Assembly: GCA_012862575.1 (NCBI GenBank)
Contig: BLSF01000103.1
Coordinates: 24,107 to 88,106 of the forward strand
Reading direction: 5' to 3'
Source: Parietichytrium sp. I65-24A
Taxonomy: Eukaryota; Sar; Bigyra; Thraustochytrida; Thraustochytriidae
Length of the DNA: 64,000 nt
This document shows, one piece after another, positions 8,957-18,826 of this stretch (position 1 is its first letter; each line of letters begins with the position of its first letter). The notes under the pieces were generated by a model. The model ran no database searches, had not been told where the DNA came from, and was given only the letters and a program-made list of their open reading frames with translations. The position numbers were made by a program, and so were the translations under genes.

Positions 8957-11900
8957 TTATTGCATTTTTGCCAAGGCGTATTTCAGCAGCGCAGAAGTAA
9001 TTTTGCGCTGCTTTGACGCAACCTCAACAGAGCCCCCCGACGGCATCGTGCTGCACGGCTCGTGAGCAAGAGCTATCATTGTGTGCAATGCGCCGCTTGC
9101 AATTAGATGCAGAGAATTTTGCCTCTCAGACATGATGTTGAGGATCACCTTGGCGGCAAGCATTTGAACGTCAATCCTTCCAGAGTTCAGCACCAAACTC
9201 AGCGACCGAGCAAATAGTTTCCCAATGTTTTCCCTGGCAATTTCATGCATCAATCGCCTTCCGGCCTCCCATGGACGACGATTTAACATGTTTCTCGCAG
9301 GGGTACCAGCTAAAACGCTTGGTGAGATTGGGCGTCTGTACAATCGCAGATCCGCGAGAACATAGTTCGGATGAAAGGAGGAATCGAGCGCAGGGTTGTT
9401 CCCAACCATCGCGACACACGACCCCGCAACGTTGCACGTGATTTTGTCCGCCTGCGGAGTGTGGTCCACAAAGTACGATATGTGCCCTCCCTCGCAGCGG
9501 ATGGCCACATGGTGCCAGCCGCGGTCCAGTCTGTCTATAGCGATGCCGGAACCGTGCCAGATATAGTCCAAATCGGCACGCTCCGGGCGATCAAGAGTTA
9601 AAGTTGACAAAAAGGCATCAATAAAGCTCCTTTCCTCAGATTCGCTCGTCTCATAAGCCGAATTACCTTTTTGCAAAACTCCAAGCTCCAGTCCATTGGG
9701 AGTTTCGAGAAGAGCAACCGGATGGCTCCCACAGCTCGAGTACAGGATGGTCCGCACGGCCGTCTGGGGTTGACCAGGTGACCTGGAAGGAGCCTCGTCT
9801 TCTTCTGGTGACTGCTCTTCCGAAACGCTCGGATCCTCGCGAAGCTCCCTGATCCAAAAGCTTACAGTCCACCCAGCAAGAGAGAACTGCGAAGTGTCCT
9901 CGCACAATTCTCCATTCGGCCCAACAATCGCATTGTGTACGGCGACACCGTCATGCGTTGTGGGAAACAGAACACCCCAAGGAAGTTTGCTCGGTACAAT
10001 CTGAGAAGTGCACCCTTTCAGATTAGCTCGAAGAGGATGCACTGGGTTGCCCACCATCTCGGAAAGGGAGGTGGAGAACACACCTTGACTCGTCTCATGC
10101 ACTCCCGCCGTGTCGATCTGCAAGCTCCCAAGGTTGTCAAACTTCAAACGAAGCGCTAATCCATGATCCCTCTCAAGCCCAGTGGGGCATGACAGCTGAT
10201 ATAAAAGGTGCATTACTTCCCGCACATACGCAAAATTCTGCCCCCCTTCGTGAAGAAGATGCGCAACGAGTGCAGAATTGAGTTGGGCCAAAAAGTTTTC
10301 GTCCCAAGGGATATCTTGCGATGTATTTTTGCTATCTCCCTCACCCTTCATGGACCTCCAGACAACATCCCAGCCTAAAAGTTGTACGGCCAACCTCTCT
10401 ATAGAAATGCATTTGGCAAGAATGTACTCGTCGGCGAACTGATCGGCGATTTGGCGAGCGAACGCAGTCCATTCGCATATTGTTCCTAATTTGGACTCAA
10501 TTTGCTGCGCGTAGACCCCACGCACATCTTTATTCACTGTTTGGGCAACGTTTTTGCTCTCTGCGGACCAAGCATTGCTAGAGCCACCAAACAAGTTCGC
10601 GTGTAACTCCTCCGAGGAATTCTCTCCGCTTGTTGAAACAGATTCCCCGTCAACTTTGTGTTTGAGCAGACTAAGCTGGATAAGAGCCTTGCCAAGACTA
10701 GCCTCTACGAAAGCAGCCAAGGTCGCAAAGTTAGCGTGCTCGACGTACGCCCCGAGAAGCGGTCTGGGAAGCGAGGGGTTTGTGGTTAGGAGCAAGTCTT
10801 CCGGAACAGAAAGATTCAGAGGGCCACCAGCCTTGGTTGTCGTTGTGAAGAAAGAAAGCATACCTTTTAAAAGAGGCTCGTTCTCGCCGTCAAAGATTTC
10901 GGAGCACGAAGCAAGCGTGCTCAAAACTCGGGAGCATAGATGCAAAATAACGGAAGCGTGCCCACTGGCAACCTGAGCACTTTCTGAGAGTTCTTCACCT
11001 TCGGACTGGGCAAGCTCATAGCCCTGACAGGCCAAGTAGCTTTGAAAAGCACCTTTGACTACTGGGGAAAAGAAAGGGCTTAAAGGCTGCATGTATGCAG
11101 CTGTCCATCGATTTCGGAGAAGAAGAGACGCAAGGGCAGTTAGAGCAAACTCAACAGCTGCCAGTTTCAAATGCATGCCGTGGGCTCCTCGCCCTGCCGC
11201 AGATTCGGCGCCATCGATATCAAACCAGTTCTCCGTGCTCAACAGCATTCGGACCTCCGGAAGCAAAACGTCCGACACGATTTGATCCACCGGGATTCTA
11301 GCATCCATTTCATCTTTTAAGGAACCAAAGTACTCGGACAGTCTTACAATGACACGCCCGCGATACATAGCATGCCTCGATTGCCACTGCGAAATGTCGT
11401 CTTTCGACGCGTGCAAGTGCGCAAAGTTTACTCCCGGCCCACCTCTAGAGAAGGACTCCACAAGAACGAAGTGACATAGCAAGTGACCTCCCGCGTTCAC
11501 CAAAGCTGGTAGCCCTTCCTCCAGCATCGCTAAATGCAGCAAAAATTGCGCTACCAGTACGCGGAGGAAATCAGCGTCAGCAGCTGGAAATCGCCCAAAC
11601 TGAGTAAAGCACATCAGCCCAACGTCCGACAATGATCGTGTATTCGGTATATTTTGGAGAAGGTGCAACATCCTCTCGTTCCTTGAGCAAACGGTCAAAA
11701 TGATTAGGAGATCTGCAATTGAAGTCACGCTCCATGCTTTGCAATGGTCTGGATATGAGCCAAAATATGTGTCCACCGCACAAAGAATGGAATTTATCAC
11801 GGATTGCCCATTTACCACAGTCGTCTCAAGGCTGTTGTAGCACATGTTTGGGTTGTGTTGGACAAGCAATCTCAGACAAATAGTGGCCGCAGAGCGCGTA

Positions 11901-12706
11901 TTCTGTGCGGAACCGTTTCTAAATATGATAGTACCCAAGTGCTCCACGAGTCCCGCAGAGAGCATCAGCTTTTGCACAGAAAGATGTCCAGAAAGCCCCA
12001 CGAGGCAACAGAGCGACACGAACTGCAAGTTAGGATTCAGCGAGAGGCTGTTGCTGACTAAAGCTTCGATCACGGGGCCTAAAAGGGGCGTATCTCGGAT
12101 TTTCTCCGCATCACCGGGCCGAGCCAAGAGCAGGCACAGGAGTACAGTCACGTGAGTTACCACTTCGGAGCTGCTCGAAAGGAATAACGGCATCAGTGAA
12201 GATAACAAGTCACAATGCGCGAGCAGAACCCTGTTCACTAGAAATGACTCAGGGGGGTGAATCAAGTCTTGAAATGGAATGAGGTCCTTTATAGTCCAAA
12301 CGCTCCTTCCACCTGACATCAGAGCACAAAGAAGTTGAGTAGAACGGAGCTGCAAGTCCTCGTCATTGCTTTGTTGCAAAGAGGCAAGAGCCTTGACAAA
12401 ATCCTGGAGGTTCTCATCCGACCAGATCCACTCAATCCGCTCTTTCTCGGAGCAACTTTGATGAACGAGCTCGACGGCGCGCTTTAATATCTGCGACTTT
12501 GCGACTCGGCTCAGATTCCCTTCATTCAGCTTTCTCCAGTTGGCGAGGAGCTCTCGAAGCTCCACCTCATCGTGTGTCCTAGAGCCGGCCGAGAGCGCTT
12601 GCACTCGATCTTGCATTGCGTAGCCCAAGAATCCGCCATGGCTCTCTTGGGCCAAGCGCGCGCCAGCCGGAGCAGAAGGCGAAGCTGCAGTAGGAGTGTT
12701 CCCCAT
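8957..12706 (-). CDS. Armadillo-like helical protein with ConA/LamG domain (neurobeachin N-half-like)
   Basis: One 1,249-residue frame starts at ATG 12706. The N-terminus MGNTPTAAS fits the N-myristoylation pattern (G2, small residue at position 6), suggesting membrane attachment. Residues about 60-900 are helical repeats of armadillo/HEAT character, with many Leu-rich helices. Residues about 945-1130 form a concanavalin-like LamG sandwich: FAGWTVSFWI-type start, RGWHHVAIR, YFVDH and ADLRLYRRPI. A short helical repeat segment ends the protein. The order armadillo, LamG, armadillo matches the N-terminal half of neurobeachin/LRBA/BEACH proteins, but no PH, BEACH or WD40 part follows and the frame ends cleanly. 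It may be a truncated relative or an independent combination. A role in vesicle traffic or membrane scaffolding is inference. Confidence 0.8.
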   Translation of the reverse strand: MGNTPTAASPSAPAGARLAQESHGGFLGYAMQDRVQALSAGSRTHDEVELRELLANWRKLNEGNLSRVAKSQILKRAVELVHQSCSEKERIEWIWSDENLQDFVKALASLQQSNDEDLQLRSTQLLCALMSGGRSVWTIKDLIPFQDLIHPPESFLVNRVLLAHCDLLSSLMPLFLSSSSEVVTHVTVLLCLLLARPGDAEKIRDTPLLGPVIEALVSNSLSLNPNLQFVSLCCLVGLSGHLSVQKLMLSAGLVEHLGTIIFRNGSAQNTRSAATICLRLLVQHNPNMCYNSLETTVVNGQSVINSILCAVDTYFGSYPDHCKAWSVTSIADLLIILTVCSRNERMLHLLQNIPNTRSLSDVGLMCFTQFGRFPAADADFLRVLVAQFLLHLAMLEEGLPALVNAGGHLLCHFVLVESFSRGGPGVNFAHLHASKDDISQWQSRHAMYRGRVIVRLSEYFGSLKDEMDARIPVDQIVSDVLLPEVRMLLSTENWFDIDGAESAAGRGAHGMHLKLAAVEFALTALASLLLRNRWTAAYMQPLSPFFSPVVKGAFQSYLACQGYELAQSEGEELSESAQVASGHASVILHLCSRVLSTLASCSEIFDGENEPLLKGMLSFFTTTTKAGGPLNLSVPEDLLLTTNPSLPRPLLGAYVEHANFATLAAFVEASLGKALIQLSLLKHKVDGESVSTSGENSSEELHANLFGGSSNAWSAESKNVAQTVNKDVRGVYAQQIESKLGTICEWTAFARQIADQFADEYILAKCISIERLAVQLLGWDVVWRSMKGEGDSKNTSQDIPWDENFLAQLNSALVAHLLHEGGQNFAYVREVMHLLYQLSCPTGLERDHGLALRLKFDNLGSLQIDTAGVHETSQGVFSTSLSEMVGNPVHPLRANLKGCTSQIVPSKLPWGVLFPTTHDGVAVHNAIVGPNGELCEDTSQFSLAGWTVSFWIRELREDPSVSEEQSPEEDEAPSRSPGQPQTAVRTILYSSCGSHPVALLETPNGLELGVLQKGNSAYETSESEERSFIDAFLSTLTLDRPERADLDYIWHGSGIAIDRLDRGWHHVAIRCEGGHISYFVDHTPQADKITCNVAGSCVAMVGNNPALDSSFHPNYVLADLRLYRRPISPSVLAGTPARNMLNRRPWEAGRRLMHEIARENIGKLFARSLSLVLNSGRIDVQMLAAKVILNIMSERQNSLHLIASGALHTMIALAHEPCSTMPSGGSVEVASKQRKITSALLKYALAKMQ

Positions 12707-13055
12707 TTGAACTTCGTTCGAGGCTGAGAGGTCGAGAGCACAGTGTCAGTGTCTTCAATGGCGCGAATGACAACCGCAAGCTGTCCTGAGCATGTTCACG
12801 TATCTGCCGTCTGCTCCACGACAGCGAGACCGCCGAGCAAATTTGGCAGAGTGACGAGTGCAACGAGTGCAACGGCGAAGAGATGGCATCAGTGAGTGTC
12901 TCACCATGTCTCACCCTCTCCCACTAACTCAATTTGTTAGTACCAACTGTGTAGTGTATACGTTCGTACACGCACTCTACTCTAGTCTGCTAGTAGTGTA
13001 CTAGTGCACTTGCAGGTTTCTACCCTGTCAGAATGATTGATGATTGCTTGAATTC
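12707..13055. other. Intergenic region
   Basis: This 349 bp lies upstream of the armadillo/LamG gene and downstream of the Rab GDI gene (both -). It includes CTAG-containing sequence (about 12975-13010). Nothing else is recognised. Confidence 0.5.
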
Positions 13056-14483
13056 TTACTTTTTTGCCAAAATTGAAAGTGACTTTTCGAGGAGATTCTG
13101 AATATCAGACATGGAAGACTCAAAGTGCGTCGTTGCGTCTGCAGACTTGGCAACCAAGATGCCCTGTGAGCCAATTGAATTTTCTGGGTCAAGATATGCT
13201 TCGTTGACGATGTCAAATCGCTTGATGAGAGATTGCTGTGAACCGAGAAGCTCCACCGCCGGTTGAAGCTCCTCAAATGCCGAGCTGCAACTCGTTTCCC
13301 GGACTGTGGAGCAGATCGCGACGAACATCCCCTTGGGGCAGACGCTATGCTCGCTCGAAAGTATGGTCATATAGATCTGCTCGGATTTTCCGGGGACCTG
13401 ATCTGAAGGAACAATGACTTGTGCCGAGGACTCTCCGCTCGGAAGACATTTGGGTTTTGCATTGAGCAGAAGGATCGATCGAAGAATCTCCACGCCCGGC
13501 CCAAGGTTTACGCCTTTCACTTTTTCAAAAGCTGCTGCATAGGAAGGATCACTTATTAGGACACGGCATCGAGCAACTTGAGCTGCTGCAGACACCTCCA
13601 CACCAGCGCTGTTGGCCAGAACCCGGACAGACTCCACCTGACTCCGAAGAATAAAGCTTGCACCATAAAGTGCTGCTCTCCTCGAGCATGCTTCCGCGAG
13701 GCTGCCGACACCATACGATGGATAGACGAAAGGGGACTTGCCGTAAGCCATGACGGACTTGGCGTAGATTTTCAGCGCTCGAAGGGTGTCCACAGCAGGG
13801 ACATTGTCATAGTCGTCGCGAGAATATAAAGCCATTGCACGGATCAAAAATTTCGTCGTTTCGGAGTTCAGTCCGTTCGACTGGAACAGTTCTTCTGTAG
13901 ACATTTCCTTCAGGCTAGCAACTTGCTCTGAGAGCTTTCCCTCGTGCGGATCCTTCCCCTCAGAGCCATCTCGGGTCTCAACTTCTGCATCGTCTTCCAG
14001 GTATTTTTTTATAAATGCGCGCAACTTTCTCTTTTGGAGCATTGTGACAAGAGGGGTTTTGGCAGCCTCAACAGAAGTGGAAGGAACTTTGTGCAGTTTT
14101 CCTTTCTGTGTCACATAGCTCCCGTCCACGCGTCTCCACTCCAAGTACTCGGACGCACTAGTGTCCAGCAGAGTCTGCACGAGCTTCCCTCGAGCGAGCA
14201 CCAGTTTAGGAGCCACGTCCACGGAGAATTCAGAATCGCGAAATCCCGAAGTGCACTCAGACGCGCTCTGGTTGGTCAGCTTTTCAAGATCGCTGAGACG
14301 TAGACTTGCGCATTGACCACCGTAGAAATCATTTTTGTCGAGAACGAGGCAGCTGTACCCTTTTTCTTGAAGCATCAGTGCGAGAATGCACTGCTTCATG
14401 TCTGTTCCCAGGAGGATCACGTCATACTCACCATCCGCTAGAGTCCCGCTCTTCTCCTCATGAAGGCCATCCTTGCTCTCCAT
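13056..14483 (-). CDS. GDI1: Rab GDP dissociation inhibitor (GDI/REP family)
   Basis: A single 475-residue frame starts at ATG 14483. Family features are YDVILLGTDMKQC (21-32 region), DKNDFYGGQCASL, FSVDVAPKLVLARGKLVQ, a GKLHKVPST element, the block YSRDDYDNVPAV followed by YGKSPFVYPSYGVGSL, and a C-terminal CRVLISDPSY segment. These follow the order of the conserved regions of GDI, which extracts prenylated GDP-bound Rab proteins from membranes and recycles them. Compared with usual GDI (about 445 residues), this one has an acidic insertion after the RAFIKK segment. The first motif is GTDMKQC rather than the usual GTGLTEC, so the protein is divergent. A Rab escort protein is less likely because the long REP insertion is missing. 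It is divergent from the antiporter gene, 690 bp away. Confidence 0.9.
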   Translation of the reverse strand: MESKDGLHEEKSGTLADGEYDVILLGTDMKQCILALMLQEKGYSCLVLDKNDFYGGQCASLRLSDLEKLTNQSASECTSGFRDSEFSVDVAPKLVLARGKLVQTLLDTSASEYLEWRRVDGSYVTQKGKLHKVPSTSVEAAKTPLVTMLQKRKLRAFIKKYLEDDAEVETRDGSEGKDPHEGKLSEQVASLKEMSTEELFQSNGLNSETTKFLIRAMALYSRDDYDNVPAVDTLRALKIYAKSVMAYGKSPFVYPSYGVGSLAEACSRRAALYGASFILRSQVESVRVLANSAGVEVSAAAQVARCRVLISDPSYAAAFEKVKGVNLGPGVEILRSILLLNAKPKCLPSGESSAQVIVPSDQVPGKSEQIYMTILSSEHSVCPKGMFVAICSTVRETSCSSAFEELQPAVELLGSQQSLIKRFDIVNEAYLDPENSIGSQGILVAKSADATTHFESSMSDIQNLLEKSLSILAKK

Positions 14484-15173
14484 GCTTCCTCGTACTACTC
14501 CTCGTCCGGCGTTTGTTTACTGTCGGTCTCGAAACAACTCCTTTGAAAGAGGACTCTTGCTCAAGAAACTGCCCGAAAACGTTGCTGACCACCGCCAAGG
14601 CGGAGCGCTGCTGCCGATGGCGTGGATTCTCAACGCGCGATGTTCCACCCGAGGTGCACAGTGTCTGTCTCCGCAAACCGCTCTCACAGTCCGAGTCCGA
14701 GTCTTGTTCACGGTGAACGGATATTCACAGTGAACGCTAAACCCAACGTTATGTCTAGTCTAGCTAGCCTAGATTGTAGTAGAGCGGAAAACACGAGACA
14801 GACTCTGAAGACTCAGGTTGTAGTATTGTCTGTATAGACTAGAGCTACTAGCCAGAGAAATAGTTGGCTTGTGGAGATTGTGGAGACAGCAAGGTTTGAA
14901 GCACGTAAGCAAGGAAAGCAAGGGCTCAAGGGCTCGGCGCCTTGAGGCTCTGTGAAGGGCGCGCTTGCTTGCAATCCGATAAGAGTTCGAAGAGGCTTGC
15001 CTCGTGCGCTTTGAGTAGAGCTTGGAAGCTTCCGAAACGGGTTTCTTTGCTGGGGCAAGCGGAGGGAACCGAGCTCGCTTTTCGACTCGGAACTTGAGGT
15101 GATCTGACAAAGTGCTCCAAAGCCACGAACTGCCGCAGTGCACATCGCATGAGCGGCTAGTCACAGCCAAGCC
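14484..15173. other. Divergent promoter region with CTAG-rich patches
   Basis: This 690 bp lies between the starts of Rab GDI (-) and the antiporter (+). It contains overlapping CTAG/GCTAGC palindromic sequence at about 14752-14776 and 14834-14852. Small frames in it lack family resemblance. I see no RNA gene. Confidence 0.5.
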
Positions 15174-17129
15174 ATGTGGGACCTTCCTCCAGACTACCTC
15201 CTGTTGCTGCGCGTATCGTGCTTTGGTACATGTCTGTGGTTAGGAGGGAAGGTTTTCTGGAGAATCGGACTCCCATCGCTGCTCGGGGAGATCCTAGTGG
15301 GGGTAGTGTTGGGTCCAAATGTACTTGCTGTGGTGCCGGCGTTCACCAACTCGGGTAACTCTGCCTGTCAGATGCTTGGCCAGCTTGGAGTTGGCTTCTT
15401 GCTGTTTGAGTCTGGAATGGAAATGGAATTGAAGACTCTCTTGAAAGTTGGTCCCAAAGCTGCAATCATTGCCGTGATGGGAATGGCGATACCGATCGGG
15501 CTCACTTTAGTGATCTTCGTGTACGCCTATGAAATCAGTGCAATGCCAGATGCGTTTGCGGCTGCGTGTTCTCTTGCTCCAACATCTGTCGGAATTGCAG
15601 TCGCCATGCTTTCAGGAAGAAATCTGGTCAGCTCCACACTTGGGCAGACCATCGTGGCGGCTGCAGCCATTGATGACGTTTTGTCTCTTGTCATTCTCAT
15701 TGCTTTGGTCAATGTCAACGGAGGCGGTGGTGCAAGTGCAATAATTGTGACTCTGATCGCTGGTGTTGGATTTCTTGCTGTGGGGGTAGGAGTGCTGGGG
15801 ATGTGGCTACTCCCAAAACTAAAACTGAAGACTGTGGTAGAAGAGGAATGGATTGTCTTTGGGATGCTAGCTGTTCTTGCTGCCATGAGCTGCGTTGGCG
15901 CTTTGATCGGGTCCCCATTGCTCGGCGCTTTCATTGCGGGGACCTGGTTCATCAATCGCACCGGGCCATTACAAGCTTGGAAAAGGAACTGCAAACTGAT
16001 TTCCAACGGTCTATTGAGGTTTTTCTTCGGGGCTGTGATTGGCTTTGCAATTCCGGTGCAACAAATGTTCAATGCAAAAGCTTTCAGCAAAGGATTGCTT
16101 GTCGGCATGCTATGTGCAATTCTGGGAAAACTTTTTGTCGGAGCGATTGCGACCCACCTCACTAGGGTGGAGAGGGTGGCTCTTGGCGCAGCGATGGTTG
16201 GCAGGGGAGAGCTCGGCTTTTTAATTGCCAGCATGTCTCTATCCAACGAGCTCATCACATCTGATATTTTTGCAGTCATCGTATGGGCCTTGGTGTTGGC
16301 GATTTTTTTCTCGTCACTGATGTTTGAGGGCGTGATGAAATATATGGAGTCAGGAAACTCGTCTTGTTTGGGAAAGATTCCAGGTTTGCGTGGCAACCCA
16401 AAGGAGGACAGCGAATATCAGCCAGACATCGTTGAGCTCTCAAACATCGCGACTGCCACAAGCTCCTGTGTCCTCATTTGCTGCGGTGAAGGTAAAGCAT
16501 TTGACGGGCCAAGTAAAGCTCGAGCTTTAAAATGCGTCCTCGAGACTCTCCTCGAAGTAGTTTTGAAAGTTCTCGAGGATGGCGTTGTTGTCGCAAACGC
16601 TGACTTTATCCTTGATAGGCACTCGAGATTTTGCTGGCGCATCACTTGTGAAGCTGGAACGCTAGCTCTGGCAAAGACGCAATGTGAGAGCATAAAGTCT
16701 AGTTGCGAGGGCCAGGCGAAAGACTTGAGTTCGCTAGAGAATGTGACGTTTTCCGTGCATACTGATGCTGAAAACTCTGACAGAGCAGAGGTGCCCATGT
16801 CTTCTCGCGAGCAGGGGGGCAGCTTTTCCCAATCTAATCACAATCACGTGTATCAAGTGCAAGTTCTTGTGCCATCTGCCGCAAGGCTTCCACAAAACTC
16901 ACAAGACCCCTCCGGTTCATGGCAGCTCGCGCTAAGAGATTATGAAGAGGAGCATGCACTGCCTGAAGAGATGAAATATGTTTGTGGTATCTTGAAGGTT
17001 TATGGGAGGAGCTTGACAGAATCGCAATACCAGAGTATCAGCCAGACGCTGGATCAGCACTTTGTAATTCGAGAACTGTTTGAGCTGCAAGATACAGCAA
17101 AGGAGATAGTGGACTTGACCGTTATGTAA
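15174..17129 (+). CDS. CPA2-family monovalent cation/H+ antiporter (Kef/Nha type)
   Basis: The 651-residue protein starts at ATG 15174. Residues about 5-390 contain 12-13 hydrophobic segments. CPA2 signatures are LGEILVGVVLGPN (first re-entrant region), LLFESGMEM, SLAPTSVGIAVAML, and AAAIDDVLSL with the paired aspartates that bind the cation and proton in this family. GAAMVGRGELGFLIA is another conserved block. Residues about 395-651 are a soluble tail without a recognisable RCK/TrkA-N domain, so regulation probably differs from bacterial KefB/C. The protein likely exchanges K+ or Na+ for protons at a plasma or organelle membrane; ion and location cannot be read. AATAAA overlaps the stop region, and the next gene converges with only 74 bp between stops. 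Confidence 0.9.
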   Translation: MWDLPPDYLLLLRVSCFGTCLWLGGKVFWRIGLPSLLGEILVGVVLGPNVLAVVPAFTNSGNSACQMLGQLGVGFLLFESGMEMELKTLLKVGPKAAIIAVMGMAIPIGLTLVIFVYAYEISAMPDAFAAACSLAPTSVGIAVAMLSGRNLVSSTLGQTIVAAAAIDDVLSLVILIALVNVNGGGGASAIIVTLIAGVGFLAVGVGVLGMWLLPKLKLKTVVEEEWIVFGMLAVLAAMSCVGALIGSPLLGAFIAGTWFINRTGPLQAWKRNCKLISNGLLRFFFGAVIGFAIPVQQMFNAKAFSKGLLVGMLCAILGKLFVGAIATHLTRVERVALGAAMVGRGELGFLIASMSLSNELITSDIFAVIVWALVLAIFFSSLMFEGVMKYMESGNSSCLGKIPGLRGNPKEDSEYQPDIVELSNIATATSSCVLICCGEGKAFDGPSKARALKCVLETLLEVVLKVLEDGVVVANADFILDRHSRFCWRITCEAGTLALAKTQCESIKSSCEGQAKDLSSLENVTFSVHTDAENSDRAEVPMSSREQGGSFSQSNHNHVYQVQVLVPSAARLPQNSQDPSGSWQLALRDYEEEHALPEEMKYVCGILKVYGRSLTESQYQSISQTLDQHFVIRELFELQDTAKEIVDLTVM

Positions 17130-17203
17130 TAAATGCTCATGACTTTCGGAGAAGCAAATTGCCGGGGCGGGAAAACGCAAGCTAAATAAAACCAAAAGTG
17201 CAA

Positions 17204-18289
17204 TTAGGGCAAGGCAGCCACGAAATATATGCAGGTGATATTTCGCTGTTCCATCTGCCCACTGACTTGCTCGAATACGCATGGATGTAGCGTTTCCTCA
17301 ATAAATTGAAATCCCAAGTGCGTGATGACAGGTTTGAGCAGGTCCCAGGACAACTGCAAATCTCCAAAGTTTGCATAAGGGTAAACAAGAGGACCGTCAT
17401 TGACCCAGATTCTTGTCTGGGCATGGCCACACTCATCGGACAGTTCCCTCTCCACGGCTCCTGAATGCAGAATAGATTTAATAGCGGCGCTAAACTCCAC
17501 AGGATCACCCGCGTCCAAGAAAAAATTTGTGACCACAATATCTGCGCTCTGTGGTGCCTGGGTTGGAAACGTCCCGACCATATAGTCAAAGTCGACGTTC
17601 GATCTGAAGAGGTCTACATCAGGGACAGCCACGGCGCGAAATCGATCTTGACTGGCTTCCCAGTTATTACTGATGTGCAACGCAGGATAAATAGATCTTG
17701 GGCCTTGAAGTGTGGAGATATATGATACCATTTGCCCAAGAACCGGGTCGATCTCTACGGCGATTGCCTTGAATCGAGGCGAAATAGAGGCAATTTCGTA
17801 GGCCAGTCTGCCAAGGCCAGCTCCAGGAACCAAGACCTGGAGTACAAGTTCCTCGCTATCTTGTGAAAAAGAATCCTTGAGATATCGAATGATACGGCCC
17901 ATCGACTGGTCCCGAAGTTCTTCCCCGTCTCTGCTCCAGTGTCTTTGCAACGACAAAAGCACGGAGGCGATAGTGTTTGCATCTGAGAGTGTTGATCGAG
18001 GCGCTCCCATTGTCGAAACGATATACTCGTTGAAATCTGACACGAAATCGTCGTTCGCATCAAGAGCTCGCGTCATACCCTCCCCATCGCCGCACCAGTC
18101 CTCCAACGAGTAGTCTGGAATAGCCTCGAAGAGCGCCTTGTGTGCTAAACAGCCAGCCTTGAGCTGGTCACGCACCAGGTCTCGGTAGCCTACTTTCCCG
18201 CCGACCATGCCAAGTCCTGACAGAGCTGAGCTGAGCACTATCAGGCGAAGCAGCTTTGGTGCGAGCATCATGCTTGAGGAGCTGGCCAT
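17204..18289 (-). CDS. CARNMT1: N2227/carnosine N-methyltransferase-like protein
   Basis: The frame opens upstream at a GTG (18382), but the first ATG is at 18289, giving 361 residues. The SAM-binding motif VLVPGAGLGRLAYEIA lies at about 153-167, followed by an acidic loop (AVEIDP). DIVVTNFFLDAGDPVEF and RIWVNDGPLVYPY match the active-site blocks of the N2227 family. Eukaryotic members methylate carnosine or related histidine-containing molecules, giving anserine in animals. With the ATG start, residues 9-28 are hydrophobic and could be a signal anchor, which is unusual for this cytosolic or nuclear family. The extra 31 codons before the ATG (NWFELGEEKKRALEA) also look plausible as coding, so a 5' exon or non-ATG start is possible. 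Convergent with the antiporter, divergent from the SET gene. Confidence 0.85.
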   Translation of the reverse strand: MASSSSMMLAPKLLRLIVLSSALSGLGMVGGKVGYRDLVRDQLKAGCLAHKALFEAIPDYSLEDWCGDGEGMTRALDANDDFVSDFNEYIVSTMGAPRSTLSDANTIASVLLSLQRHWSRDGEELRDQSMGRIIRYLKDSFSQDSEELVLQVLVPGAGLGRLAYEIASISPRFKAIAVEIDPVLGQMVSYISTLQGPRSIYPALHISNNWEASQDRFRAVAVPDVDLFRSNVDFDYMVGTFPTQAPQSADIVVTNFFLDAGDPVEFSAAIKSILHSGAVERELSDECGHAQTRIWVNDGPLVYPYANFGDLQLSWDLLKPVITHLGFQFIEETLHPCVFEQVSGQMEQRNITCIYFVAALP

Positions 18290-18826
18290 TGGCCGACTTG
18301 CAATGTTTCTCAAGCCGGAGGAGTCCTCAACCGCCTCCAGAGCTCTTTTTTTTTCTTCTCCAAGCTCGAACCAATTTATCACAACCTTTTTCTTGCATCA
18401 CGATCAGTTCGATCAGTAGTAGTACTCGGGGCATGCTTAGCATGTAACATCTCGTAGTTGATAGGACCAGCTACTTGCAGAAATAGGAAGTAGGATATAG
18501 GAAAACATAGGATAACTAAGGTTGTCATTTTCGAGTTGCTTGTGCCTGACAACCACACGACATCACACACGCCTGTGTCGCCTGTGTGTCACTGTCACGT
18601 TTGTCCATATCTGTCCCCGGCCACACCCAGACCCACACACCCACACACCTGCGAGTGCGGAGTGGGAGTGCGGAGAGTGGAGAGCGGAGAGCGGAGAGCG
18701 GGACCCTCGATTTAAAAACCGGTGTTCGACGCGCGGACTGCCCAGGCAGAGACTTGTCTTCGAGGGCCGAGTGAATCCACCCACTGCAAGTCCTGGCAAG
18801 ATCGCAGTGAATATTCCAAATTCAAA
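18290..18826. other. Divergent promoter region
   Basis: This 537 bp separates the N2227 and SET genes. It contains a G/A-rich stutter of gagagcg units at about 18653-18701 and CA-rich sequence just before it. If the N2227 gene starts further upstream, part of this belongs to that gene. Confidence 0.5.
18653..18701 (+). repeat. GAGTGCG/GAGAGCG short tandem repeat
   Basis: Seven-base imperfect units lie about 130 bases upstream of the SET-gene ATG. Confidence 0.6.

Noticed and set aside
15527-16396. 289-codon antisense frame inside the antiporter
   Set aside because: It mirrors antiporter codons; the antiporter has clear CPA2 motifs.
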